DNA from: Dactylorhiza incarnata
Taxonomy: Eukaryota; Streptophyta; Magnoliopsida; Asparagales; Orchidaceae
Assembly (NCBI GenBank): GCA_033032865.1
Contig: JAWHQI010000201.1
Coordinates: forward strand, 3,721,501-3,785,500
Length of the DNA stretch: 64,000 bases
Direction of reading: 5' to 3'
Shown here: in pieces, positions 35,726-48,400 of the stretch
Layout: each line of letters starts with the position of its first letter
Numbering within the stretch: position 1 is the first letter of the stretch
Program-made: the position numbers and the translations under genes
Notes under the pieces: model-generated
Seen by the model: only the letters and a program-made list of their open reading frames with translations
Told to the model about the DNA's origin: nothing
Databases searched by the model: none

Positions 35726-36919
35726 ATGCCTCGCCATCACGCTCGTTCCACCGCTTCTTCCTCTGAGCACCCCGCGGATCCCACCGCAGCGGAAGCTATG
35801 CTTCTGTTTGACATCCCCACCCAACAAGAACGGAGCAACCGGTTTGGCGCCAAACCCTTTGGCGTCTTCGGTATCTTGGACTGGGGCATCCTTGCAACTT
35901 TCGGAGCGACTGAGTTGGTGAGGAACTTTCTATCCACCCCCGAATGGAATCCTCTTTTCTCCATCTCCGAGGCCGCTTACTTCGAACTCACAGTTGAGTT
36001 CTTGGCCTCTTTTGAGTTTCGCTGGGTCGGGAATGATGACGTCATCGCCTTTCGCATGGGCGGTCTTTCGCATCAACTTTCCATCTGCCAATTCAATGTT
36101 CTTATGGGATTTTGCGACGAGGCATTTTCTCTTTCTCCCACCTACGCCGATCTTTGTGTTGATTTCCCCACCGATTTTAATCTTCTACACTTCTGGTTGA
36201 AAATCAGCAATGATATTCCTCCTTACACCCCCAAAAGATCCAAAGGTAGCCACCTCATCTCTCCTGCCTTTCGTATTCTCCACAACATCCTTACGTTCAC
36301 TCTCACCAGCCGCGACGACATCCATGGTGTGGTTACCAGGCGGGACTTACTATGTCTATATTGTATGCACCATCGGGTACCTCTTAACCTCGGCCAGTTG
36401 CTCGCTATCTTCTTTCGACATCAGGCCGAAAATGTGAGGTTGGGAGCTGTCCACAGCGGGCACTTCATCACCCATCTCGCCAAGCAGCTGGGGGTCTGGG
36501 ATACTCTTCCGCGGATGCGCTCTGTTCAGACGCCGATTTCCATTCAATTTCAGAATCTCCAAGCCCTAGGCTTAGCACGACGACGCGATGGTGAGTACGA
36601 GGTTGTGCCACCGATGGTTGGCGGTGGAGATTTTGATCTCGATTCTGATCTCCATGGTGCTACTCCTTCTCCACCCCCACCTCCGCCGCAGTCTTCCCCA
36701 ATGGCTGGTCCTTCGACTTATTGTGATCATCAGTTCGGGTCTCTCCGTACTCAGCTTGAGCAGTTGGAGACCCATTTTGATGCTCGGTTTGCACATTTTG
36801 ATAGTCGATTTACCACACTTGAGCAGCGTCAGGACCCTTCGATGGATCGCATTTTGCGGGAGTTTGGGGTTTTGCGGACTCACTATCCACCAAGCCGGGA
36901 TGGCAGTGATGAGGATTAG
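35726..36919 (+). CDS. Athila-A ORF2, post-pol accessory protein
   Basis: An intact 397-codon frame, the only unbroken gene of this element. It begins MPRHHARSTASSSEHP. The conserved region covers about residues 30-260 (RFGAKPFGVFGILDWGILA, FRMGGLSHQLSICQFNVLMG, RVPLNLGQLLAIFFRH near 218-232, GHFITHLAKQLGV). A proline stretch lies near 313-325 (SPPPPPPQSSP). A heptad-like helix (LRTQLEQLETHFDARF, then FTTLEQRQ) covers about 338-375. Athila elements carry such an ORF after pol, often called env-like, and related proteins are grouped as the Athila ORF-1 family. I see no signal peptide, membrane segment or glycosylation-rich ectodomain, so an envelope role is not supported. The array and TATA-like box upstream suggest its own promoter; a pyrimidine tract ending CCCCTTGAG could alternatively be a splice acceptor. 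Confidence 0.85.
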   Translation: MPRHHARSTASSSEHPADPTAAEAMLLFDIPTQQERSNRFGAKPFGVFGILDWGILATFGATELVRNFLSTPEWNPLFSISEAAYFELTVEFLASFEFRWVGNDDVIAFRMGGLSHQLSICQFNVLMGFCDEAFSLSPTYADLCVDFPTDFNLLHFWLKISNDIPPYTPKRSKGSHLISPAFRILHNILTFTLTSRDDIHGVVTRRDLLCLYCMHHRVPLNLGQLLAIFFRHQAENVRLGAVHSGHFITHLAKQLGVWDTLPRMRSVQTPISIQFQNLQALGLARRRDGEYEVVPPMVGGGDFDLDSDLHGATPSPPPPPPQSSPMAGPSTYCDHQFGSLRTQLEQLETHFDARFAHFDSRFTTLEQRQDPSMDRILREFGVLRTHYPPSRDGSDED

Positions 36920-38517
36920 GCCTCTTTTGTTTTATCTTTTGTATCTGTATCTGTCTTTATATTTTTCTTGCTTCCATGTCTCTTTATCTTTTTATTAAAA
37001 AAAATATAAAAATTGTGTGTTTTGCTTCATCAGGACTACTTGGTGCGGATTTGGCCTCCACTCAGGGAAGTTTCTTCTCTCTTTACTTACATCTTTTTCC
37101 TAGATTTACAACATTGGGGACACTATTTTCTTTTAAGTATGGGGGGAGGGTATTTCACACCAAGTTTACTGCTGAGCACCACCAAAAAAAAAAAAATATT
37201 CAAAAAAAACAAAATATTTTAAAAAAAGTTTTATTTTATTCTATTTTGGAATCAATATCTCTATATTTACTCATATGCAAAATCCTTAGTAGATTTGTTT
37301 TTGCATAGTGTTGTAGGAAATTTTTATACTTCATTCGATTTTGAATTTTGGAGTAAAAATTGTTGACTCATGTAGTGTTCCTAGTTAAGCGCACGCGTTT
37401 GTAGGATCTCATGTCGAATTAACTATTCAGCATACAATTATATTTATGTTTTTCTAACTGCGTGAAAATTATTTTTGTTTTACTTTTAACTTGAAACCGG
37501 TAGAATCTAAAAATAATTTAAGTGAGTATGTAGAAGTTTACTAGAGAAATATTCCGCAATTTGAAGGGAAGGGTATTCTTTCTCGATGTCTAGAACTTGC
37601 CCTCTAGCGACTCTCAAGACATTTGCATAAGTTAAATTCATGAGCATGAATATGATATAGGCATTTTATTGGCCCGTTTGAGCTTTTGCACCCGCACCTA
37701 ACATTTTATCTTTGTTAAGCCCCTTTGAGCCTTTTATATTACTTTTTGTTTCAGCTCCACCAAGCTCTTCACCAAGGCCCAAAAAGCAACCTAATCACAC
37801 ACCTAAGTCAGTGCTCGAAAGTAATTATTTGAAAAGAATTTGTGAGTGTTTGTTGTATTTATTATTTTGGTGGAATTTCTCTTGTCTTTAATGAAAAAAA
37901 ATCAAATAAAAAAAAGAAAAAGAAACAAAAAGAAAGAAAGAGAAATGGAACACAAAAAAATAGATTAGAAATTGGCTATGCTCTTACAATTCCATGACTA
38001 CTTAGATTACTTTGTGTGAGCTCACTTTAGGTTTGGGGTGTGACTAGCCGTCATGTTTATCTTTGTCTTTCCTCACCAAATGGAACCTAAGCCCACGTTT
38101 CAACCTAATAAGTCCTATTGATTCATGCTTATGAGTTAAACTAGTGTCGTGGCGAGAGTGTGAAAGGGCAAGCCTATGGCCATCGTCATTGATGGATTTC
38201 TTTGGAGGCTATCCCGAAATTTGATTTTGCATAATATTGATCTTAGTAAGCACGCTACCCGCTCCCAAAATAACATTTTAGGATTTATCGGATTTTCAAT
38301 TTAAAAGTAAAAACAATATGTTGTAACGCATTTTTGAAAATTTATAAGCTAATTTTTATGTTGAATAAGTTTTTCTACTAGGATTTCTACACGCTTTGGC
38401 GCAAGACTTCGCATTTTTACTCCTTAGGTTCAAATTTCATTTCTAGTATTTAAATTTTTCTACTCCTATAAAAAGTTGTTTGCTCTGGACTAGCAAACGG
38501 GTAAGTATGGGGGTATT
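36920..38517 (+). other. Athila-A 3' non-coding region and polypurine tract
   Basis: 1.6 kb without a gene. A-rich runs occur at 37180-37225 and 37890-37950. From about 37350 to 38250 it is clearly related to 49820-50740 of Athila-B (shared 'gttgactc.tgtagtg.tcctagt', 'tctttctcg.tg.ctaga', 'ttggcccg.ttgagc', 'gtgtcgtgg.gagagtg', 'attgatggatttcttt'). The purine-rich GTAAGTATGGGGGTATT just before 38518 is the probable polypurine tract. Confidence 0.8.
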
Positions 38518-40119
38518 TGATAACTCTATTTTTATCTTAGTTTTTAGTTATTTTTTAATTTAATAATCAATCAATATTTGTCTTAATTATTAAAATATCT
38601 CCTTAATTTATTTATTTTTCCTTTTCAGGTAAATTTGGGCTGCTGATAGCATTTTTGGGCTCAATGTTTTAACCAGAAGAAAATTTGGTGTTGTTTTGGA
38701 AAATTGTCAAGTACACGCCCCTAGTCACTGGCGTGACCTAGGGGCGTGACCTCAGCCACGGGCCGTGACCGATGAGAACGCCAGAACAAAAGTCCACGCC
38801 GGTTTAATATTACACGTCCCATAGTCACGGGCGTGTCAAGGGGGCGTGACCTTTGTCACGGGTCGTGACTCTCCTGCCGTGCTGGACACATGCCATGTCG
38901 GATTATTATTACACGCCCCACTGTCACGGGCATGATAATGGGGCGTGTCTTCTTCTAAACCGCCAAATTAACTCCAGCTCAAGCCGTTTCCCGTCGTTCG
39001 CAGATCAAGCCAAGTCACGCCTAGGTCACGGGCGTGGCCTAGGGGCGTGACCAACAGATTTATGAAGTTTGGTGGTTTTTCTCCCAAACGTTCCCGGGTA
39101 TTCAAGACACCGTTGCCGCACATTACACGCCCTAGGTTACGGGCGTGACCTAGGGGCGTGTCTCCCTAACTTTTTCAACTATAAATTGATGCCTTGTCCA
39201 GATGCCAGGGGAGGATTTTGGAGGCCATTTTCTGTTATTCTGCACTAATTTACTGTTTTTCTCATTTCAAGTTGTCACCTTTAATTTTGTTTCAAGTTGT
39301 AATTCTCTTTTCAGTAATTTCAATCTAAGTACTTTTCTATTACCAATCATGTCTCTCTCTTTTATCATATGTATTTCCTCCATCATGATGAGTAGCTAAA
39401 TTCCAATTAGCACTTGATCATGATGAACTTTGGAATAAAATAAACGTTGCTTTGTTCTTATTAAAATTTGCAAGCTTCTTATATTATTTCGCTTCGATTT
39501 ATCTTTGAATTTAATTGCGTCGAATTCATATGTCGTGAATATGTTTTTCGATCTAAGATTCGTATGCTAGTGATAGAGAGATCCATGCAAATGAGGAGAT
39601 CACTCAAAGATAAAAAGAATTTCATGCACTCCTCGAGAGAGGGTGATATAATTCTTCTGAACTGGATTCAAATCCAGTAGAGGGGTTCACCACCTAAAGC
39701 AAGCTTAGGGGTTTCGACTGGCCGAGGGGTCTTAATCGATCAACCTAAGGTTAGTTGATAGTTCTCTCGAGAGAGGTTCAATCATACTTTGGGAACCTCC
39801 ACGGTCGAAGTATATAATTTAGAAGTTTGCAACTTAATCATCTAAGAAGTTTATTTTAGTCCAACGGGATTCTAGATCAAGTGCTAGCTTCTTAATCATC
39901 AATTTTCTCTTTAGCCCAAGTCGCCTTTTTACTTCACTTTTCAAACCAAAAATTTCTGTTAGATAAAATAACAGCTCTACTTTGTGAGTACAAGTACTCG
40001 ATAGCCCCGAGTCTAATACGACACTTGATCCTATACTTTAAAATGATAGGTATACTTGCCTTATCGGTTTATTGTTGGAATTGCGCTTCAGCAAAACAAT
40101 ATAAAGAAAATATCCATCA
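38518..40119 (+). repeat. Athila-A 3' LTR (1602 bp)
   Basis: Collinear with 26218-27821, including all five hairpin units (38713-39165) and the TATA box at 39180. Ends ATCCATCA, followed by the GAAGT target duplication. Confidence 0.95.
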
Positions 40120-41131
40120 GAAGTCAACGCAACGTCGAATACAGTCTGAAAAGGAAACCTTTTCAGCTATAATTTTGGACCCTCTCTCATGGCCCACAAT
40201 ACTGTTGACCGTTCTCCAACACCTTAATTATTGCCTCAAATAGAAAGAAGGATTAAAATAGGACACAAAAGCATTCTTGGAAAGAAGCATATTGTTAGTG
40301 GACGGGCCGTGAATTAAAGAAGGAATGAAAGAGAAATTTTCCAGGCAAAATACCTTTTCAGGACCTACCAGAATAGGAAATTAATTCAAATTAAAAAGGG
40401 ACAATAAAAGTGAGGAGAATAAAGAAAAAAAGGGATTCATCACAATCTGCTGGATTTTTTCGATTGGGGCTTCCACTTCTTTTTCTTCCTCTTGGAACCC
40501 TAATAGAGACAAATACAGTGAAAAATAAGAACTGCTCTACCTCTCTTATTACAGAACATCTGAAGGTTGCTCTTCAACAATACCACATAGCAGCCAGATT
40601 GCAATCAAAAGGAAAAGAGAGGATCTGACAATCATAGCTCCTGCAAATCATCTCAATCATAAGCAGGAGTTCATCATCAGTAGATCTAGTGAAAGAATAT
40701 ATAAGCTTATCTTGAGACAGCCTTCAAAAGAATTCTGAGAACAGAATTCTTCTTCATCCCCCTTCTTCTTTCTCCTTTTCATTCTCAACTGTAAAAGAGT
40801 TTTAAGAATCCCTCTTCCAAAGGATTCAGTGGTTCAAGATCTCCTTATCAAAAGATCTGGTTGGTTCATGATCTCCTTATCAAAAGATCAGTGGTTCTAG
40901 GAGTCTCCTTATCAAAATACTCAGGCACATGTGGTGCATTCCTACTAGGTAGTAGAAGAGAGGACTACCCACATTTTGGGGAACCTCTATAAAATCTTTG
41001 TGTCTTCTGGTTATGAATTTTTTGTACTGTCTCATTCCTTTCACTGTTTTCCTGCTTTACTTAACAACACTTGATTTATTCTGTGTGGGGAATTATTGGA
41101 ACATAATACTTAGTGTTTTATTGTGTTTGCA
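40120..41131 (+). repeat. 3' LTR of copia-like element, piece 2
   Basis: Resumes at GAAGTCAACGCAACG, collinear with 19848-20854 of the 5' LTR. It ends at TTGCA (41127-41131), the left target duplication of the giant solo LTR. Confidence 0.92.
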
Positions 41132-41806
41132 TGTAAGATCCCTTCCCCGCTACCGGGGCCAAGCAGACTTTATGCCCAGAACCGACGCATTGCGATGACT
41201 TCCAACACACGGGTTGGGCTACACCACGCAATGTCGACCCTACCGGCTACGATCATAGTGCGAGCAATAGCAAAAGTGAGTACAAGAGAGAGAGAGAGTA
41301 CAAACTAAATGAAAGGAGTCCACAAATCACATTCCAGAATATATCAAAAGCTAATCAAGCGATACATATAAAAGTCCGAGCATGAAAATGAGAGTACATG
41401 AATGAAAGGGCTTAAAGCCCGGTACATCATGGAACAAAACTCTCTCATCTCACATCCTCTCTACATGCGGAAGCTATCTCATCATCACACTTCACTAATA
41501 CTCAAAATGTAATCCACCTGATTTCTCGTGGCCGCTACCCGCTGCGTCGCTGGCTGCTCAGGTCCTGCCCTCGTCTCCTGCGGTGCGTGCGACAGCTCCG
41601 TCTCCTCGGAATCCTAGATTGTTTTTCGGCCCCAATGCAAACCGTCAGTCAAAGAATGACCGATCTCGCTAGGTCCCCTCCTCCTCCTGCGACTCCTAGG
41701 AACCGCGCGGGAGGAAGAAGCGGGGGACGAGCAAGGAACAAGCAAGTGACAGGGAAAGTAAACTGGTATATAAATACACAAGTAAAAAGGGGCTAATCTA
41801 AACAAG

Positions 41807-41871
41807 TATAAGCAGGAGTATAAGCAGGAGTATAAGCAGGAGTATAAGCAGGAGTATAAGCAGGAGTATAA
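41807..41871. repeat. 12-bp tandem repeat TATAAGCAGGAG
   Basis: About five exact consecutive copies within the giant solo LTR. Translations such as (Tyr-Thr-Pro-Ala)n from it are artefacts. Confidence 0.92.
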
Positions 41872-43569
41872 TAAAGGTGTGCAGTAATAAATAAATAGCA
41901 AGTAGAGCAAGTAAAGCGAAGCAGTAAAAACAGTAGCGACAAGTAATCAATCTCGTACCCTAACTTATATGAATGCTCATACAAACTTATGAGTTAGGAT
42001 TTCCAGGGAATATAACTCATCATATAAAAGAGCCCATACTAATTTATATGATGAGGATCTGCAAGTGCGTATACTATGCTTATGCTATGAACGATTATGC
42101 ATTGAACTCACACACACGACTCTGTGCACACAGACCTTTGTAGTTTCCTCTATTTGAGAGGAAGCCAACCTCTCGGGTACCAACCGCTGTGACACACGGT
42201 GGTAGCGGACCGGGCTGTCCACTCCTAGGCGGGTATACACTCTACCAGGCCTAGACCGCACGTACGCCTCGACGCTAAACAACCGCGGAGCTCTGCGTAC
42301 TCTTTGCTGGAGTCCACCAGACTGTGAGCCAAGTGAGAGGTGTCTTCGGGGAATTGTTGTCCCGACACGCAGCCAAGACGGCCCCTTAGACCCCTACACA
42401 CCCGCTAAGTCAACGTACCGCGGTCGGAGTGACAACCTGCCTAGTACCGAAGACCTGCCACATTTCTGAGAAAGTTACCGGGATAATCATCCCCTCGAGG
42501 TTCCTGCTCGTCTAACCGTGCACCACAATACTGCCACTCCCGCAATTGGGAGGGGTTACATAAATCCAATCTTACCCTACTATGGCTACTCTTGCCTACT
42601 TTAAATTTTATTGCAGTTTAGGGTTAATCTTGGACTTCCCGAGGGTTACCCTGCAAGGGGCTCGCTACGGTACTAGGAACTACAGTGGGATGACACCCCA
42701 AAGTTCCCTTTCTCAAGACACTTAGTATTATTGGTCGTGTTTCCTTACTTATTTCTTAGGTTACTTCTTTGGTGATTTAAGGTAAGTCCTGGGCTTCCCG
42801 CGGTCCACCCGGTGAAGGGTTACCGGCGGTACTAGGGGACGCAATGGGCTCAACCCCCACCATCCTCCTCAAGACATTTACTTTAGTTGGTGGTTAACAA
42901 TTGGTTCACCCTTCCTCGTTTCCTATAGTTAAAATGACTTAGCTCATCTCCCGTCCCACCCAAATGGGTTGGACGTACCTCCATTCCTCCTACGTTGACT
43001 CTAGCACAACCGCACAACTAACCCTAGGATTGACCCTCCCTGAATCCTTGTGTGCTATAACTCAATTACTGATTGTATACCACTTCTAAACACTACTTAG
43101 TGGTCTGAATTGTATGAAACTCAAAATTCTATTTTTACTAAACGTAGACCACTAATTTGAACTAACCATCAACCCCATAAGTGAACCCTTCTAAAAACTC
43201 ATCACCAAGGTCTCCAGTAATTATCCTAGGCTCCCACTGACCCTAGTAAGGTATATTCCAATTTCCATAATTTCCCATATTAAATTGGTATTTAATATAA
43301 TTTTAAGTAGTTAAGGCCCTAAGTCACATTACACATGAACTACCCTCAAAATGATTCTACATGCTTCATGAGAATTATCAATAATATAATATTCCATATC
43401 ATGGTGGTGCACCGAATATCATGGCCCTAGGGTGTCATTTGACCTACTGAATCATCATAATTGTATAATTACCAAAATGCCACTATAATTAGGAAAAATA
43501 GTAATTCCCTTCTGAAAATTCTACAAATATTACCAAGTGTCCATATGGGGAACTATAGTCCCCTGCCAA

Positions 43570-45260
43570 ATTATTGAGTCATTACCATGTGATTTGATAT
43601 TTTAAACTGATTAAACATCCAAAGGTGGCAATTATCAATTTCTACATGAGGTACAAGAAATATAAATCTACAAGCTTCCAAACTGTGGTCATGTACACAT
43701 ATTAACAAAAAATGACAGATTCCCAAGTATCATAACATTGCCTCATGATTTGATATTTTAAATGGATTAAATTCTCAAGGGTTGAATAATCCAACTTCTA
43801 CATGAAGTACAAGAAATGTAATTCAACATGCTTCCAAACAAATATCATGGGCTCATATTGACATAAAATGACAGATCCAAGGTATCATAACATTGCCCTA
43901 TGATTTGGTATTTTTAAAAGGATTTATTACACTAGTGATGTAAATTTCACTTTCCACATGAAGTACAAGAAATATAATTCAACATGCTTCCAAAACATTA
44001 TCATGGGCATATATTAACCTAAGACTACTGATAACCAAGTATCATCTCATTTCCCCATGATTTGATATTTTTAAAGGATTTAATACACAAGGGTTGAATA
44101 ATCCAATTTCTACATGAAGTACAAGAAATATAGTTCAACATGCTTCCATACAATTATCATGGGCTCATATTAACATAAAATGACAGATTCCAAGGTATCA
44201 TAACATTGCCCAATGATTTGGTATTTTAAAAGGATTTATTACACTAGTCATGTAAATTTCACTTTCCACATGAAGTACAAGAAATATAATTCAACATGCT
44301 TCCAAACAATTATCATGGGCTCATATTGACATAAAATGACATATTCCAAGGTATCATAACATTGCCCTATGATTTGGTATTTTAAAAGGATTTATTACAC
44401 TAGTGATGTAAATTTCACTTTCCACATGAAGTACAAGAAATATAATTTAACATGCTTCCAAACAATTATCATGGGCATATCTTAACCTAAGACTACAGAT
44501 AACCAAGTATCATCTCATTGCCCCATGATTTGATATTTTTAAAGGATTTAATACACAAGGTTGAATAATCCAATTTCTACATGAAGTACAAGAAATATAA
44601 TTCAACATGCTTCCAAACATTATCATGGGCTCATATTGACATAAAATGACAGATTCCAAGGTATCATAACATTTCCCTATGATTTGGTATTTTAAAAGGA
44701 TTTATTACACTAGTGATGTAAATTTCACTTTCCACATGAAGTACAAGAAATATAATTCAACATGCTTCCAAACAATTATCATGGGCTCATATTGACATAA
44801 AATGACAGATTCCAAGGTATCATAACATTGCCCTATGATTTGGTATTTTAAAAGGATTTATTACACTAGTGATGTAAATTTCACTTTCCACATGAAGTAC
44901 AAGAAATATAATTCAACATGCTTCCAAACAATTATCATGGGCATATCTTAACCTAAGACTACAGATAACCAAGTATCATCTCATTGCCCCATGATTTGAT
45001 ATTTTTAAAGGATTTAATACACAAGGGTTGAATAATCCAATTTCTACATGAAGTACAAGAAATATAATTCAACATGCTTCCAAACAATTATCATGGGCTC
45101 ATATTAACATAACATGACAGATTCCAAGGTATCATAACATTGCCCTATGATTTGGTATTTTAAAAAGGATTTATTACACTAGTGATGTAAATTTCACTTT
45201 TCACATGAAGTACAAGAAATATAATTCAACATGCTTCCAAACAATTATCATAGCCTTATT
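43570..45260. repeat. 156-bp satellite-like array with AAB higher-order pattern
   Basis: The landmark CATGCTTCC recurs at about 43828, 43985, 44138, 44293, 44451, 44605, 44761, 44917, 45073 and 45229, a period near 156 bp. Two monomer types alternate. Type A has GGGCTCATATTGACATAAAA and CACTAGTGATGTAAATTTC. Type B has GGGCATATCTTAACCTAAG and CAAGGGTTGAATAATCC. From 44138 the order is A-A-B, A-A-B, A, so a 467-468-bp trimer is itself tandemly repeated. Confidence 0.88.
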
Positions 45261-46699
45261 TTATCCTAGTACAGCCACTGATATCATATCAAGGTCATAC
45301 AAGGTCATATGCCCTTGCATTTTATTTTATTAAGGAAAAGGGGCAAACTCATTTATTAGGGAGAAAAGTACTTATATGTCTCTAACAATTCTCATGATAA
45401 TTATCCTAGCCCTATAACACTATTCCCTACCTAGGGAGGAAGTTTGGTTGTCTAAATATGTGTTTAGGCTCTAGTTTCTTCATTAAGGCCCAAAAGGGCA
45501 ATTAAGTAATTTTAGAGGTATGGGCTAGGGTTTTTGGTCTCCATTGCTCCATTTACACCTTGATGATGAGCAAGACCCTACACAATCCCTAAGCCCCATT
45601 ACCATTGGATTTGGATAAGCGCTTATGGCTAAGCTCCAAAATCCACAAGCCACCAAGGCTGTGGATTCAAACCTAGGGCACCAAGACATCCTTTGGGGGT
45701 TCACCATTAAGATGAACTCCAATTGTCCTCAAAATTGAAACAGAGGCTACCCATATACATATCTACATGCCACCAAAAGGTTGGGGCAATTAGGGGTGGT
45801 TACACCCTTTAATTATTCCTAGGTTAGTTTCCTAAGTTATGATCAATACTATAACAACAAGTGCCCTAATCACACTACTATTTGGGCACAGGGTAGGCCT
45901 AGGGTGGTCACTGATGTGGCGAAAATTTCAGCCCCATAGGCCCACTCATTCAAAAGTTATTAAGGTTTTGGTGGGCTAACCCCACCTAGGACCAGCCCTA
46001 GGAAAAAGGCTCATGTAGGGTCTACTGACCTCCAAATGCCAAAATCTCAGTTTCTAATGAAACTAGACAGATAGGGATACAATAGTGTGTCTCACATCAT
46101 TTTCATGATTTGGTCATTAAGGGCCTCAATTTGGCTCCTTTAGCTAAGTGAAATTCCTGGCCCAACTAACACAAACCCTTAAGCCATCCTCACTCCAAAG
46201 ACGGTTCACCCACAAGGAGTGGTCCAATGGACCCAATATTTTTTAACAGTGTGTGGACATAGCCTAAGATTCACCCTACCCTAACATGGGGGCCCCACAA
46301 GGGGGTTTGGCCACCTAATTATCATAAATTTCAATTTCAATGTTTAGACAAAAACTATAGAAAAATGTGCCCCAAAAATTCTGATTTTTGGGCACAAGGT
46401 AGGTCAGGGATAGTTACAATAGGTTTTAAAGTTTCAACCCTAAACTCCAAGCCAAATGGGAGTTATGATTGTTTTAGTGGTGGAAATAATTTTGTACTAG
46501 TCTCAGCAAAATGGGTCTACAGGAGTCAAATCAACTCCAAATGGTTTGATCTAAGGTTCAAATGAAAGTAGACTTCTAGATCTACAATAGTTGTCTCAGG
46601 CAACTTTTTGATTTATGGCTTCTAAGGGCCTTATTTTCAAGCTACAAATATCGGCAGAAATTGCTAACAGCACATCAAGGTTATTCATTACTTAGGGCG

Positions 46700-47010
46700 C
46701 TGATCACGCACGAATCTTAAAGTAGATCTGGCGGCGCTCCTTCTTCGTCTTCCTCGAGCCAACGGCCCAGATCAGCCCGCCCTGGAGCCATTTCGAACCA
46801 GAAATCTCTTCCCTCCTTCCATCTCCCTAGCCAGCCACCGCCACCACCACCTCCGTTGAGGTGGTGCCGATCGATTGGCGGCGGATTGGTCGCCGGAGGA
46901 GGCAGTTTCCGGCGGTTCTACTAAGAAACCCAAACAGTGAAAACCATGTAAAATACGAATTGAACTCAGCCCAATTGAGCTCGAACTCGACTCCTAACGA
47001 TCCTAGATGC
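46700..47010 (-). other. Conserved GC-rich block of giant LTRs
   Basis: Shared with about 3975-4270 and 9380-9670. It is marked by a hairpin in which CCACCACCT pairs with AGGTGGTGG (4113-4136 and 9518-9541) or with the slightly decayed CCACCACCT/AGGTGGTG near 46845-46866, followed by ATCGATTG.CGGCGG. It is conserved while surrounding DNA has diverged. The role is unknown; it might lie near the transcription start or 5' end of the RNA. Confidence 0.5.
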
Positions 47011-47689
47011 TAGCACAGTCAGAGGGGGGGAGAAGCGAACCTGGAAGCGAGTTGGGCGACGAACATTCCGGAGGTTTACCATCTTCTTCTCCGTCTCCGG
47101 CGAGCTTGCTACAGCACTCGTTCCTCCACCGAATTGAAGGATCCAAGGCTCTAACCCGACTGTAAAGGCCCTTCCGAAGCTGCTGGTGATGTTTATATAG
47201 GCGGAGGAGGGCTGCCTTGGGAGATTTGAATGGGTGGCTCACGGGCTTGGCTTGGCCGACCATCACATGTTGCAGCCCAGCTTTCCAGCTCCACCACAGC
47301 AATCAACACCCTTCAGGGAAGAGCCCAAGGCTGATTGGGAGGAGAGAGAGAGGAATTGGGTTCTTTTTTTGCTTTTTGCTTTATCAACTCACTTTTTGTC
47401 CCCTCCTTTAGCCCAATCCCAACATGGGTTAGCTCAATCTCTGAGCCACAGCTCACATGGTCTCTCATGAGCCTAATTAAATCTTACAACTTTAGACTCA
47501 GGTTCTAATTAATGGGGGTATTGATTTGGTCACTCAAATTGGGCTTAAGCCCATTTGGGTTGACTTTGACTTTTACTATTTGGGTTGACTGGTCCCCCAT
47601 ATAGGTTATGGGTCCCATGTCATCACCCAATAGGGCTTGGCCCATGGTGGGTCCCTATTTGGCCCAATTTGATCAAAAGGTGTGAAGTT

Positions 47690-48400
47690 ACCCAAAATGC
47701 CCTTCCTTGGGACTTTGGCCAAATTGGGGGAAATTGTCCCTTCCATGATGGGGCTTTTGGGTCTCTTAGATCCCTAATGATGTTTAAAGACTAGATGTGG
47801 AGCCAATTTTAAGGTTTGAAAGCAAATTGACCATATTTGGGTTGACTTGACCTTTTTGCCCTAATTTGGATTTTGACCAAATTGGAGAGGGTTGACCATC
47901 CCATGAGGGGGCTTTTGGGTCCAATGGGTCCCTAATCATGTTTAGAGAGTAGGGGGGGTCAATTTGATCATTGGAAGGCTAATTGGCCCTCAATTGATTG
48001 ATTTGGGTTTTTGCCTAAAAGTGCCCTAATTAGGGCATTGGCCCAATTAAGGGAAATTGGATACCCCATAATGGGGCTTTTGGGACCTTTATGTTCAAAA
48101 TTATGATTAGAATATATGTGTGAGATCAATTTGGTCATTGGGTGGCCAATTGGTTATAAGAGGGTGGATTTGACCATTTTGCCCCCTTGTCACACTTTGG
48201 CCCAATTGAGGAGGATGGGTCACCTCATGATGGGGATTTTGGGTCTAGTAGGTCTCTATTAGTGTTTGGTGTATAAGGGAAAGTCAATTTGGCCACTTGG
48301 GGGGTCAAATGCCCCTTAATTGATTGGTTTGGTCCATGTTCACCTAAGGTGATTTTGGGCTAATCCTATGGAATTGAGCCCTACCAAGGGGTGATGCTCA
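47690..48400 (-). repeat. About 160-bp tandem repeat near LTR U3 start
   Basis: Four to five diverged units with CATGATGGGGCTTTTGGGTC-like cores at about 47744, 47902, 48067, 48226 and perhaps 48386 (spacing 158-165 bp). Homologous in position and sequence to the 158-bp repeat at 10400-10775. Confidence 0.75.

Larger units (their letters stand above)
26218..40119 (+). mobile_element. Athila-A: near-complete Athila Ty3 element (13.9 kb)
   Basis: LTRs TGATAACTC...ATCCATCA at 26218-27821 and 38518-40119, flanked by GAAGT (26213-26217 and 40120-40124). A tRNA-Asp primer site, gag, protease, RT-RNase H and integrase follow in Ty3 order, then a further ORF and a long 3' non-coding region. The coding part has several stops and frameshifts, so it is no longer active by itself. 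A copia-like solo LTR lies in the leader. The LTR pair differs at scattered bases and small indels, so the insertion is not very recent. Confidence 0.95.

Noticed and set aside
35726..36919. ORF2 as a viral envelope glycoprotein
   Set aside because: No signal peptide, transmembrane segment or fusion-like region is visible; only its position resembles env.
41810..41984. Frames with Tyr-Thr-Pro-Ala or Cys-Leu-Tyr-Ser repeats
   Set aside because: They translate the 12-bp tandem repeat within the giant solo LTR.
43570..45260. The 156-bp array as a centromeric satellite locus
   Set aside because: Only about ten units, confined to one LTR with a target duplication outside it; it may be a precursor but not a satellite block by itself.
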